A stretch of 64,000 bases of DNA from Ceratorhiza oryzae-sativae (taxonomy: Eukaryota > Basidiomycota > Agaricomycetes > Cantharellales > Ceratobasidiaceae): positions 372,001 through 436,000 of the forward strand of contig JARWMV010000251.1 in NCBI GenBank assembly GCA_030998015.1. Reading direction: 5' to 3'. This document shows, one piece after another, positions 23,438 to 34,900 of the stretch (within the stretch, counting starts at the first letter, position 1; each line of letters starts with the position of its first letter). Below the pieces are notes generated by a model, which was given only the letters and a program-made list of their open reading frames with translations, was not told the DNA's origin and made no database searches. The position numbers and the translations under genes were made by a program.

Positions 23438-25400
23438 TTATTCTTGTTCGCTTTCGTCTTCGTCGTCATCGCGTACGCCAATAACACCGCCTGACTCTCT
23501 TGTCCTTTCCCACCCACCTTGGCGCTGAGGCAAGCGCGGTCCAAATGACTTTCGAGCACCTGCGTTGGCTCCAATGTCCCAAACTTGCAGCTTTGCTTTT
23601 GAACCCGCTGCGGCGATAGTGAGGGGGTCGTCCGGGGAAAATGCAACTGTGAACACTTTGCCCTAGGCTCGATTCTTCAGCTCGGAAGTACACCTGAATG
23701 GGTCTTGGGAGAGAACTGACCACTTCCAGATTTCTACTGATGACCATGCTTGCATTTATTTGCTCACCCTCCGTGTTGATGTTCCAAATCTTGACGAGTT
23801 TGTCTGATCCACCTGTTGCAATGCACCCACGCACATGTGGATTAATGTCTAACCCGGAAGCTGCGCCTGTATGCGCAGAGAGAGTGAAGCGTGATGCACT
23901 CGGCGCCAGGAGGCTGGCAGTTTTGGGGATCGCCGATAAGGTACGGACGTCGAACGAGTGAACGTTCCCGTTCTCGAGGGAAGTCTACGCGATTGAAAGA
24001 TATTGTTCCGATGCATATAAAAATCGAGTTAGACCGCTCACGTAGAATGAATTACTGTCCCAGGGATCCCACTTTAATGCTTCAACATCTGCTCCAACCA
24101 CTGCACCAACCGCCTTTCCAGGATCCCTTGAATCGAAAACCCTGATGGTTCGGTCATAACTGCCACTCAGCAGTACTTCGGGCTGAGCCAAACTCCATTG
24201 CACACTCTGCACCTTGTCCGTATGGACGTCAAAGCTCCTCAACGCACTTTTTCCGTCACCAGATAGATCCCACAGTTTGACAGTCGCATCCGCACTAGCA
24301 CTCGCCAGTATATTTCTATGGGACCGGTTCCATGAGAGAGAAAGAACGGCATCCACGTGGTAATCTGGGTTGAGCTCGCGTGGTTTCACCTGCTTTCGTT
24401 TTTTCTTGCCCGTCCCGAGAGGTTTGGGAACGTGCGCGGTAGATTTGTCCAACCTGCCGAGGATGAGCGATGGGTATATTGCGTCCGCCACATCAAGCGA
24501 CCAGATTTCGATTTCGGGCTCAAATGTACCCACCGCGATGAAGTTGCCTTGGCCGGGATGTGCAGGGTTGGCCGGAGTAGTGCTAGTGTTTGGGGGGAAG
24601 TCGAGCCATTCGAGGCAGAGTGGAAAGGAAGGAAGGAGGATATCGTGATGTACATAGAGATTTTCGTCTTCTTCGTTATAAATATAGATGTCCAGATTTG
24701 AAACTTCATCTTCGGTCTTCGCGGTGACAATCATGTTATCGGTCGCTTGGACTTGGAGTTCGGCCCGTTCTGCCTCTTCATCATCCTGGCGTCGAAATTA
24801 ATTATCTGAGCTGATAGTTATTAGAATAACATTGATAAGAACTACCTCTTTCAGAGTAATGTATGGGTCTTCGTCGTTTGTCCGGTAGTATGTAAGCCCT
24901 TTGATATTGCTAAACGGCCCAGATGCTGAAGGCGAATGAGCAGAGCACTTGGTGTGTTATTGAGGAGCGTACCTGTGCCAGTGTTCTCTCGTCGTAGTTA
25001 TCGAGTTTGTATTTGGCCATTTCATCTTCTTCATCCTCATCGTCATTGGCCTCGGCCTTTGCTTGGCCTGCTGGTTTTGGTTTTGGTTTTGGCTCTGCTT
25101 CGTCTTCGTCCATTCGGTCCTCGTCAGATGCGCTAATTGATCCATCAGACACGGTAAAATCACACCAAAGATATTAACTCACTCCTCCCAGTCCTCTTCA
25201 TCATCCTCGTCCCCACTCCTGTTTTCCATTTCCTGCGCTGCCTCGCTCGCCCGCTGCAGCTCAAGTTGCGCATCTTCGAGCTCTATCCGAGCGAGTTGTT
25301 GCACCCGCTCCAATTCCTTTTCATCGAGATTATATTTTTGGGGATTCTCGGCTGCTGCCCCTCGGCGAACCCATGCAATGCTACTGATGAGCGGGCTCAT
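23438..25400 (-). CDS. PWP1: Pwp1-like WD40 ribosome biogenesis protein
   Basis: The start at 25400 gives SPLISSIAWVRRGAAAE, the usual Pwp1 opening. Exon 1 is 25183-25400 and exon 2 starts at 25132. An acidic Asp/Glu stretch follows, then WD40 repeats with SWNRSHRNILASASADATVK, VQWSLAQPEVLLSGSYDRTI and FTVAFSPDDPLTIAAAG, and an acidic tail DDDEDESEQE. Pwp1 works in nucleolar 60S/40S rRNA processing. One frame break in the acidic linker (24986-24991) is fixed by one extra base, which also corrects the phase of the following intron. The 3' end lies 64 bp from the convergent methyltransferase stop. The 5' end is divergent from the dehydratase gene with about 100 bp between the ATGs. Confidence 0.85.
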
Positions 25401-25498
25401 GTATACGAGTGCGGAGGAGAAGAATGAGAAGCGTAAATTTTGTTGAGCGCTGGCCTGGGGCGTTTCAGGGTCTTGTTTGGCTGACAAGGCCAACGTCC

Positions 25499-26659
25499 AT
25501 GATGGCCACCAAGCTCCTTCGCCCGACCTCGCTCCTACACAGATCGTTTGTCACAACATCACCCCGGCATAATTCCAGCCCAATATCAACGCAAGATGCA
25601 GAGACCAGAATCAGAGATTGGATAACCAAAATGACGACTACGGCACCCCCGCACGACCAGACCGACGTGATTGATCCTCATAAACTCCACCTATTGGACT
25701 TGACGTTACCTCTGTTTGATGAGAAAGCGCCTATTGTACCCGCCCCTCCTAAAATCGGTGATGCTGTGTACCGGGCACAGGACTTGTGTTCTTTCCGCCC
25801 CTAGTTCGCACATCCCATCTTTTGCCCGATGGCACTGATACCACCTACTCTTCACCTGAACCTTTCCATCGACGTATGTGGGCGGGAGGGGAATTCGCGT
25901 TTGACCCCCAAAATACACTTTGTGTTGGACAATCAATAACTTGCAAGACTATCATTGAAGATGTCGAACTCAAAGGCTGGGAGAAGGCGCGAGAGACCGG
26001 CAAACTAGGCGATGATGTTATGGTATTTATCAAGCAGCGACGAGAAATATCGAATGATGCGGGAGCGGCCGTCGTTGAACGTCGAACACATGTCTATCGG
26101 CCTGAATTTTCTCGCCTACAGAGCTCGGGGGTGATGGGGAAGAAGAAGGTTATGATGCATTCAGGCAAGTCTTCGCTCAGCCAGTTCAGATGGCGGGCCT
26201 CATCCAAGACATATTCTAGATCAGCATCCGCCAGACGAAGAATTTACTTTCACACCCTCGGCACACATGCTATTTCGATTCTCTGCCCTTACTTTCAACT
26301 CGCATCGCATCCATCTAGACCCTGTTTACTCCCAACAAGAAGGTCATGAAGGTTTGGCCTGTCTTTTATCCGTTTTCATGTGAGCACTAATCCATAGAGC
26401 AAAATAACCCTCAGATCGCCTGGTACATGGACCGCTCACATCCCTTTTACTCCTTCGCTTCACCCACTTTCTGGCACCCTCTGACAAGAACATTGTCGCG
26501 TTCAAATACAGAGCAACCCACCCTCTTGTCGTTGATCGTCCACTAACCTTGAACCTACGATGGGCGAAAGAAAGGACAGGAGCAGAAGTATGGGCAACGA
26601 GTGATAAAGGTGTAGTGGGAATGAAGGGAACAGTAGTACTTGCTTCGAAGGATACATAA
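25499..26659 (+). CDS. Mitochondrial 3-hydroxyacyl-thioester dehydratase, Htd2-like
   Basis: The start region (MMATKLLRPTSLLHRSF, Arg-rich, few acidic residues) is a likely mitochondrial presequence. The body matches hotdog-fold HTD2-like dehydratases: VRTSHLLPDGTDTTYS, PFHRRMWAGGEFAF, VVERRTHVYRPEFS, FTPSAHMLFRFSALTFNSHR and RLVHGPLTSLLLL, which contains the His-rich hotdog core. The enzyme dehydrates 3-hydroxyacyl-ACP in mitochondrial type II fatty acid synthesis, which supplies lipoate. Three single-base frame breaks (25784-25788, 26127-26131 in a G run, 26216-26219) each need one added base. The intron at 26352-26417 joins the last exon. All conserved motifs are otherwise present, so the gene is probably functional with consensus errors. 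Confidence 0.8.
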
Positions 26660-26802
26660 TCATCCTTTGCAGGTTTCACTGCGGCGGAAGGAGTCACTAT
26701 GGGTCTCTTTGCCGCTCTCAATATCTGAACTACCAAATACTATCACGTTGTACTTGTGAACAAAAAGTCAATCAAACGTATATTTCTTTTACATTCGACA
26801 TC

Positions 26803-28352
26803 TCAAGCAGCCGTAACTAGTTCTTGGACGAATGGGTCAAGGCCGTTGTAGACGCGCCTTCGGGGAGGGGTAGTGTGGATAACAACTTTCTGAACTCTCT
26901 CCAAAAGCCATGATTTCGTATCCTGAGGGAGGTCGGAGTGAATCGCTTCAACATTAGTCTCCCTGTCGCCGTTTGCTTGTGGAGCGTAGGACAGCATAAA
27001 CTTGCATGTGACGAACACCAAGTTCCGCAACCGCATCAGCTCGAGGATGCGAAATAGCCAAGACATAACATGTATGTCTATAACAGCGTCAATCAAGCAT
27101 AGGGATTGGAGTGAATGGGAACGCTTGGCTGGGTCAGAGTCAAAGAACCCAACCAAAACACTGAGATCGTGCGTACAGCGGCCAACCAAATGCAAAGCTC
27201 GTAGGTTGTGAATAGAATTGAGAGCCATATCTATGAGATTTGCATTGCTCCCAAGCTCCTGCGGTTCAATAGTTATGGAGCTGATACTAGATCGTGAAAA
27301 AATCCAAGGTAAATCGTAGCCGTCAGTTCTTATGCGTAAAGACAACCTTAGGTCAAGGCTAGCGGACCCAGTGGAAAATCGCAATGGCTCGTTGATAGAT
27401 AGGTCTCCAAGTTTCAATAACCTCAAATGAGGAAGGTGTATGATGGGAATGGGGTCCGATTCGGGTCCCCCATAGATTATCAGACGATCAACCTGAGCGT
27501 ACGTAGTGCGGTGCAACTAGATAAAATTGTGATAAAAGTGCTCTGCGTAATGCCAGCAGACACGCTAAAATTGGACATATTTAGCTCCACCAGCCTACGC
27601 ATTGAGTTGATAGGCCAGGTTACAGTCTCAAACCCCGTGAGGCCATTTATTGACAGTGTCCTGAGAGAATTTGCCGCGCCGTGATCTCTGCAAAGCGCAA
27701 ATAATGCGGCGACTATGCTAGTGGTTCGAAATCCATCGACGAGTATCGACTCGATAAATTTGGCAAACGGTTGGAGTACAGCCACTAAGTCGAGGATTTT
27801 CGATTGGGACACCTGGGAAAGGCAGACAAAATGAACGTGCAATGGGGTGCCACGGGAACGATTCAGCCAGAGCCTCGCACGGGAAGGCGCGAGAGCTGTA
27901 GCCCTGCCAGGAGCCTCACTCATACGCAGATCTATATGTGACCAGAGCGATCGAGTATTCACAGCAACTTGGTGCCACAAAGAGCAGACAAGAATGATGT
28001 CCAAAAGCGGATCTCTCTGGTCAGGCCTGGCAAAGCATGGCGAAGAAGCGATAACCAAGCAGAAGATTTGGCTCAAAACTTCGGCGGGTAGTTTGCTGAT
28101 TGGAACGTGTATCGGTGAGGTGTTTATGAGTGCCAGGAGAGTTAAACGTGATTCTCGTGTATATTGTTCAACTAGGAGGGTTGAATCGAGGTATTCTTTG
28201 ATGTCCGGAAAGGAACCTGCAAGCACATTCTCGTTGGGGCCTGAGAAGGGTGATATGTGAAGTGCCTTTAGTGCTGTACAGGCCTCATGGCATTCAATAG
28301 CTGCCGCTTTAAGATGCTGCTGTGCACTTTTCCAACGGTCCAGTTCTTGCAT
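26803..28352 (-). CDS. F-box-like / LRR protein 1
   Basis: The ATG at 28352 gives MQELDRWKSAQQHLKA, a coiled N-terminus typical of large agaricomycete F-box-like families. Then comes the F-box itself (ISKLPAEVLSQIFCLV) with the usual SLWHQVAVNTRSLWSHIDL continuation, and irregular leucine-rich repeats to the end. Such proteins bind Skp1 and recruit substrates to SCF ubiquitin ligases. The substrate is unknown. A single frame break at about 27488 (TTG where TTGG would read through) separates the F-box half from the LRR half. The paralogue at 30173 shares the same F-box and LRR layout, so this is a small local duplication. Confidence 0.75.
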
Positions 28353-30172
28353 TTGAATATTTAGCTTTGTACAAAACCGGATAGAGCAACTGGAGCTGTT
28401 GTATCGATGATCCTGGCGGACGTCAGGCTCAAATAGAGTGTGACGAATGGTAAGGACCACGAGGATGAAAAAGGGAAAGCAAAAGGATCACGGGGCTCAC
28501 CAACTCGTGTGATTCTGCAGCTGGAGGTACTCGGCCAAAATCCAATTCGCTACTGAGGGCTAGTCAGAACGCCGGCTCTACCTAAGCACGATGAACGCCA
28601 ATAGCGCGTGCTAATCTGATCTACCCGGGCGTCAATTCTGCTTAGGTGGAACCAGGGCTCTAACTAGCCCTAACTCGCAAATTTGCTTTTGGCCGAGTAT
28701 ATATATACAGTTGTTACGATCTCGGTTGTGCATGTAGTCATAAATTCCCAGGGTTTGAGATTATTACTCTGTACAACTCTGTGACATACAACAGATCAAG
28801 CCGTCCAGTACGGGTAAATTTCACGGCAATAATGGTAGGTATGCTCAGCAGGTGCCGGCAAATAGTCGGAGTGATGAACGGGATGGGAGAGCTAGAGGCA
28901 GCTACGCCGGGCGTCCAGAACAGGCGTGGCGGAAAATAGGGCACACGTCGTGCTGAGGGCGGAGCAGTGTGGAGAGTGCAGCATATTTGAGCCACGCAGC
29001 ATCTGGCACAGTGTATAGAACTCTATCTCGACACAGTCCTGTGAGAAAGCAGTTAGTGTCCCTAACTTGCGTTGACCCCGTAGCACAAGGATCAAGTGCT
29101 CAGTCCTGGTAAACAAATATTTCTAGAGGGTTTGCCAAGGTTAATTGCTCGCAAGGAGGGTGTCTAGAGCGAGAGAAAGAAAAGCCACACTAGAAGATTA
29201 GGGGGGATAGGGGGAAAGTAACGTATTTCCCTGGAAGCCCTTGATGTCAGAAGACAGACAAGGTTAGGTGCTGGATTGGACGCTGGGTCGTGCTAGGGTG
29301 AGATTTACCTGTCTAGGACATCGGCTATAGTCAGCCACAAACTTCTAGCCCCAAAGAGGGACATTTGGATGTGGGATGATTCATATTCAACCACGCGACA
29401 ATAGGTAAGAGATAGAGTAAGGCTATGAAAGTCTGGAACGGGAGTTAGGCGGGCGGGTGACCATATGGTAGTCGAGGATAAGTCGCTGGGAACTGGGAAA
29501 GCCCAGTTATATGCTCCCCAAGATCTGTGTGTATCCGGGCATGCGCATATAGCGGACTCGCGTGAGTGCAGACAAGTACAATTATGACGAGTGATCGAGT
29601 TCACAAGACTAAAGTGAGATAGACTTGGTCCTTGTTCATTGTGCTACATCTTGGACTTATTCGACAATATTGCTGCTGAGCCAATAGTTCCAATCAATGT
29701 AACCTCAATACACTCCACTCTTTCACGTTTGCTCAATACTACTAAATACATTACAACTACAACACATAAACGCCGACACTGAATTCAAGTGCATGTATTT
29801 TCGAGCCAGCGGGGTTTTTAGCGTTCGTGGGAAGTCATCCACTGCTATGAGCGAAATTTCGTAGGAAAGATGATGATTTCATGAAACATTTTAGCTATGT
29901 ACATATACGCGGTGTTGGGTCCATCTTAAATTCTTCGGAATCGTAAAATGAACGTTGGGTGGCTTGCGGCCTTTTTGGGGTCGCAGACACAGATCCAATC
30001 GTTAGTTCGTTAAGTTCACTGCGATATCAATAAAATTCGTCATTATGTCAAGATTATTTCGGGCACATACGTTTAATGGACTTACGCTAAGCAAAGGCAG
30101 GCAACCAAGTGATAAAGTAATCTGGTGGCGGGATGAATCCCGCGCCCACATCGTGGTAGGATACTGATGATT
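28353..30172. other. Intergenic between F-box paralogues
   Basis: About 1.8 kb without a gene I can support. Open frames at 28738-29116 and 29305-29604 (-) have no family features. An imperfect foldback lies at 28557-28670. AT-rich stretches occur around 28700 and 30020. Confidence 0.5.
28557..28670. repeat. Imperfect inverted repeat (foldback)
   Basis: Arms 28557-28588 and 28639-28670 are reverse complements over 32 bp with six mismatches, five of them transitions. A 50-bp loop separates them. Could be an old MITE or a structured 5' region of the F-box gene. Confidence 0.6.
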
Positions 30173-31576
30173 TCAGTCAACGCCGACCAGCTTTCGAACA
30201 AAAGAATCCATGCCCTTGTCTACTCGTCGTTCAGGAAGGGTGCTGTGGATCTCCATGTTTTTGACTCTATGCGACAGCCGATTCAGTGTATCTTGCAATG
30301 TCTCACCACCGAGGTGCGTACTTCCATCAACTAGATACTCTCTGTTATCGAGGTTCAGAAAATATCTCTGCATCAGCCGACACCCAATGAGGACTAAACT
30401 ATGCAGGTGTACTGTCGTAACAACGCGCCCTAATGAGTTCATGTCTGATTGGTTAATCGTGCCGCGGTCTAGGCATAATGATCGGAGGTTTTGCAGGTGA
30501 TCAAGAGAATTCGTCGTAAGGACTGTGTGCAATTGATCCAGGGTAGAAGCGTAGCCAACCTCTCTGCGGTCGTTGAAGCCAAAATCATAAGTATAATCCA
30601 TGATAAGATGCAGCGAGCGTAGTCTTGGAACCGAAGACAGTAAGGATTTGCATAAGGGGGCACGTCCAGGCTCTATACAACGGAAGGATAATGCGACAAC
30701 ATTCGAGCGTCGGAGAAATTCTGCAATGGGAGTATCGTATGGGAAGTCATGAATGGCACCGAGCCTTACATCGAGCTCGAGTGCACCAGGGGATATTTTC
30801 GACCATAATAGGAGAGAGCCAAGGCCATGGATATTGCTGACATCTAGCAATCTCAGATATGGAAGAGAGATTGAGAATCGTTGCCGCTGCTGTTCCGGAG
30901 GGTCGATCTTCAGCCGACTCAGAGTGAGTGTATGAAGCCCTGGACATTCAGATAGCGCCGATGCAATCTGGTCAAACTCGATTTCTAAATAGCCGTCAAA
31001 GTTGTAGAGATCCAAGCGCTCTAGCCCATGTATTGAACGTAATGGCCATTTCACAGCCTTTCCTGTAATGCGAACCACTCGCACGCTTGAAATCGAAAAC
31101 ACTTTCAGGGATGTTGATTTCCCACAGCTTGAGAAAAGTGCCAGCAATTTCTCTATTAAAAAATCGGCGTATAGGCCGTCAACGACCAAGGAGTGGATAA
31201 TAGATACGTAGGGGTTGAGGATGTCCATCAACTTCGAAACTACGCCGCGTGGAATGGGATATAAACCATCAAAGTGAAGATATAACGGTATGCCGTTTGA
31301 GCGACGAAGCCACGTTTTGACACGAGCAAATGAGGGAATGAAGTCTCTCATGAAAGAGAGGCCTGTATGCAAGTCGATATGAGTCCATAAATAGCTTGTA
31401 TTGATGGCAACTAGGTGCCAGTGACCACAAACTAGTAGGATATCTCGCAGATAGTCTCTCCTTGTGCTTGAGGAAGAGCACGGGGAGGATGCTATAGCAA
31501 GCGAAAAGATCTGGCCCAAGATTTCTGCAGGCAAAGTGTTGATCTGGGCACAAGGGAATCTAGCATGCTTTGTCAT
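30173..31576 (-). CDS. F-box-like / LRR protein 2
   Basis: A single exon of about 468 codons starts at the ATG at 31576 (MTKHARFPCAQINTLPAE). An in-frame upstream TTG would add 33 residues of low-complexity sequence, so I reject it. The F-box (INTLPAEILGQIFSLA) is followed by WHLVAINTSYLWTHIDLHTG and then leucine-rich segments such as LERLDLYNFDGYLEIEF and LRLLDVSNIHGLGSLLLW. It lacks the coiled N-terminal 70 residues of its paralogue at 26803-28352, so it is either shortened or has an unseen 5' exon in the 350 bp before the synthase stop. Likely an SCF substrate receptor of unknown target. Confidence 0.75.
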   Translation of the reverse strand: MTKHARFPCAQINTLPAEILGQIFSLAIASSPCSSSSTRRDYLRDILLVCGHWHLVAINTSYLWTHIDLHTGLSFMRDFIPSFARVKTWLRRSNGIPLYLHFDGLYPIPRGVVSKLMDILNPYVSIIHSLVVDGLYADFLIEKLLALFSSCGKSTSLKVFSISSVRVVRITGKAVKWPLRSIHGLERLDLYNFDGYLEIEFDQIASALSECPGLHTLTLSRLKIDPPEQQRQRFSISLPYLRLLDVSNIHGLGSLLLWSKISPGALELDVRLGAIHDFPYDTPIAEFLRRSNVVALSFRCIEPGRAPLCKSLLSSVPRLRSLHLIMDYTYDFGFNDRREVGYASTLDQLHTVLTTNSLDHLQNLRSLCLDRGTINQSDMNSLGRVVTTVHLHSLVLIGCRLMQRYFLNLDNREYLVDGSTHLGGETLQDTLNRLSHRVKNMEIHSTLPERRVDKGMDSFVRKLVGVD

Positions 31577-31656
31577 GGTCAGACGATGGCAGTATAATAG
31601 TGAGGATATGTGTGCTTGAGAATGAGGGCTAAAGGCTGAGGTGTGTCTGTCGGTGT

Positions 31657-31668
31657 GGGGGGGGGGGG
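31657..31668. repeat. G12 homopolymer
   Basis: Twelve G in a row on the + strand, in the short region upstream of F-box protein 2. The rest of 31577-31924 shows nothing else. Confidence 0.8.
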
Positions 31669-31924
31669 TGGTCAACAGCCTTCGATTTCATATCATGCGA
31701 TTTTAGTGCCGGTACAGCACGGCGTCGTACTCGATCCGTTGGCATGGGCGCTTAGTCAAGTGAACTTAGGCTTATTATTAAAACGATTGAATCATGATGA
31801 GATGGAGTACTATTCATATCTGACTACATTCAACCAAAAGAGAAAAACGTGATGATATACAATGTAAAATTGATAGAGAAATTATGGAATGGACAGAAGT
31901 AAACACGCAAAATCGTAAGATCAT

Positions 31925-34900
31925 CTACAACGCCTGAGCAAACGCAATCGCAACGTTCTACACGAATAAAGCACCGTCAACGGAGCATTTAGCGGTTATA
32001 GGGACGTGTACTTACTTCAGAGTGGCTCAACGAAATAAGTACCTTCTCGATTCCTTTCTCGTCAGCTGCCGCCTTTGCATCTCCATGAAGCTTGACTGTC
32101 GGCACTCCACTCTCATCTGGCAGGATCTCAATATCTGACATAGCGGCGCCTGCACCCTTGGATTTCACGCCAAGCGCCTTGAATACAGCTTCTTTGCCTG
32201 CCCAGCGCGCAGCGAACGAGGCTTCGGGATGTGGTTGCGCACGGCAATACGTTGTCTCGGCGTCAGTGAAGTTACGCTTAACGAACGTGGGGTTGTGAGA
32301 GGGAACGGCAGAGATAAGTTCTATGCGAACGGCGCAGACTTATTTAATGACAATTCCGAAATTCCTGGTGGCTGAACATACCTTGATCCACACCAATTCC
32401 TTTGAATCCACCCTCGACACCTTTCAGCGCGTCCTCGAGGAGTTCACGGTTTTCCTTGGCAACCTTGGGGGTCCGATCGAGCTTCTTGGGGAATGAGTAC
32501 TCGCCAGCCTTATCTAGGGAGGTTCGTGCTAGAGGATTGAGCAAGACGTCGGCTTCAATCTCGGGCGCAAATGGTGGATGATCTTTGATCTTAACGAGTG
32601 CGTTGGTGGTCATCATCTCGCTCATTGCCTTGTAGCTAGCCAATGCGCGGGTGCGGTTGCGCTCGCGATAAGAGGCGTATTGAGAAGCGCTGATTGCGCC
32701 GAAGAGATGGCGAGGATGAAGGATTAGGGCAGAACCACCGACTTGACCGAAGCCGAAGGAAGTCATGAGACCGGCCTTGATACCGTCGGTGTGGATGGAT
32801 TTAGAGGGGAAGAGCAGGTACTCAAACTCGCGAAGGGCTGGATCGACATTACTGCAAGCCGGTATATCAGTAAGGCAAGAGCAGCATTATACACAAATCC
32901 ACATACTCGGCATTGCGGTTGCCAGGGATGATGCCTGAGTTGATGCTCTGGCAGAGGCCGACTAGCATCCAAGCCGCCGCCGCACCTTTAGGATGGCCAG
33001 TAAGGCTCTTCTGAGCAATAACAGGAACAGCGTTGCCAGCTGTGCGCTGGATGGAGGTGAAGATGTCGTTGTATACGTGAGGTTCGTTGAGATCCTGTGT
33101 ATCACCAGTTAGTCTTTGCCCATTTCACAACCCGCTGCATACTTACGTTAGCCTTGGTACTGGTACCATGAATCGTGATCACGCCTATGTCATCGGCAGT
33201 CAAACCCCAAACAGCTAGCGCGCGGCGGAGTGGCGCAATCCGAGGGTCAGCCCCTTCGAGCATACCATAGGTTGCGAGGGCATCCTTCTCTTGCCGGATC
33301 GCCTCCTGTTCGATTTCCGATATGAGGTCGGAAGCGTCTGGATCGTTGCGAATGGCCTCCATTTCGTTCTCCATCCATTCAGCGATTTGCTTACGGCGGA
33401 AGGCCAGCTGACGACCGCGGTAGTCGATATCAAGAACACGAAGGGATTGCTTAGGTGTAATTTCACGGGCAACGGATAGGACCCCACGGCCAGGCGCAGG
33501 AATAGAGCGACCAGCCTTGTCGGTAGAGGTGGATGTGAACGCAACGATGGACTGAATGGCGCAACCCATCTCCAAAGCTGTCCTAGCGCTCATAAGAACT
33601 TGAACCCCAGTACCCTGAGCTTCCATGAACTGCAGTAATAGTTAGTATACGTGCTCCTCAATAGGAGGGATTCACGCACCCCTGAGCGAGTGCTGGTTGT
33701 TGGGCGCGAGAACTCGTTTGGCTCACGGCCCATCGCGAACTCAGTGTCGGTGTTGCTCGTGGCTTTCATGTTCGCGAACTCGAAGGATCCCTCCTCACTA
33801 AAGTCGTCAAAGCCGCCCGCAATCATAACTTTGGCCTTGCCACTGAGGATAGTATCACAACCAATCTCAAGGGATTGAAGTGCAGTAGCGCTAGGGGAAT
33901 GTTCGAGTTTTGCTTGCAAAGTCGAGCGAGTAAGACTTACCAAGCACCAACTGGAATCTTGATTGGACCGCTGGATGAGAGCAGCAACAAGTTCACCCAT
34001 CCTGCCACTGTGTTGATGAACCTACGAAACCCCAGCTATCAGATGTGGTCATTAAAAATCCGGGCGAATCCACTTACGTCTCCTGTAAGATATCCTTTTG
34101 TACATCCTTCTCCTCACGGCGATCCTTGAACATCGCTGCCAAGCTCTGCATCCCTCCCATTCCGCTACCCAAGCTCGAGCCAACTTCAGAGGGGTGAACA
34201 TGCTTGTACAACTCGTATGGATCGGTGATACCGGACATAATGAGGGCTTCTGCGGTGCAAACGAGTGCCCATAGCGCCGTCCGATCGGTCTGACTGATAA
34301 TGTCTTGGGGAATCCCGTATCGGCCTGCGTCCCACCCAGTCGGGATCTGACCAGCGACGAGGCGGTCGAAGCGGAAGGCCTTTGGAACCAGTACACGCGC
34401 ACCCTTTTTGAGTTTGACGTAGTATTCACCCGAATCTTGTGCCCAGATATCACACTTTTCACCATGCTCGAGTTTGAACTTGCGCGCTTCGGCTTCTGAG
34501 ACCTCGAGTGGCTCGAGATCGTGATTGAGTTCAATCTCCTGGTGGAAAACTTTCTTCTTAGGGTCGTATCCTTTGAATAATTCGGGTTCTATAAACCTGG
34601 GTTAGAGTCAATGAAAGGAAGGCATTACAGCAACGTACCAACGAGCCGAATACCGGAGTGCTCGAGAATCTCCTGCTCATACTTGCCGCGCACATCCTTG
34701 TCGTCAACGGGATCACCTGTCTTTGCATCGACCCACCCAACGTAAAGATTACCGTTCTTCAGGCGACCATCGAAGTGCTTGATGTATCCCATCATCCAGG
34801 CCATCTCGATACAGCCTTCGATTGTGAATTGGCCACGTGCCTCCATCTCCCAGCGAGTGCGAGAGCTGCCCCATGGTCCAACCTCGGCAAACCCGGTGAT

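Noticed and set aside
25409..25804. ORF starting at 25409 as the Htd2-like N-terminus
   Set aside because: It begins inside the Pwp1 5' region on the other strand. The ATG pair at 25499/25502 starts a proper mitochondrial presequence.
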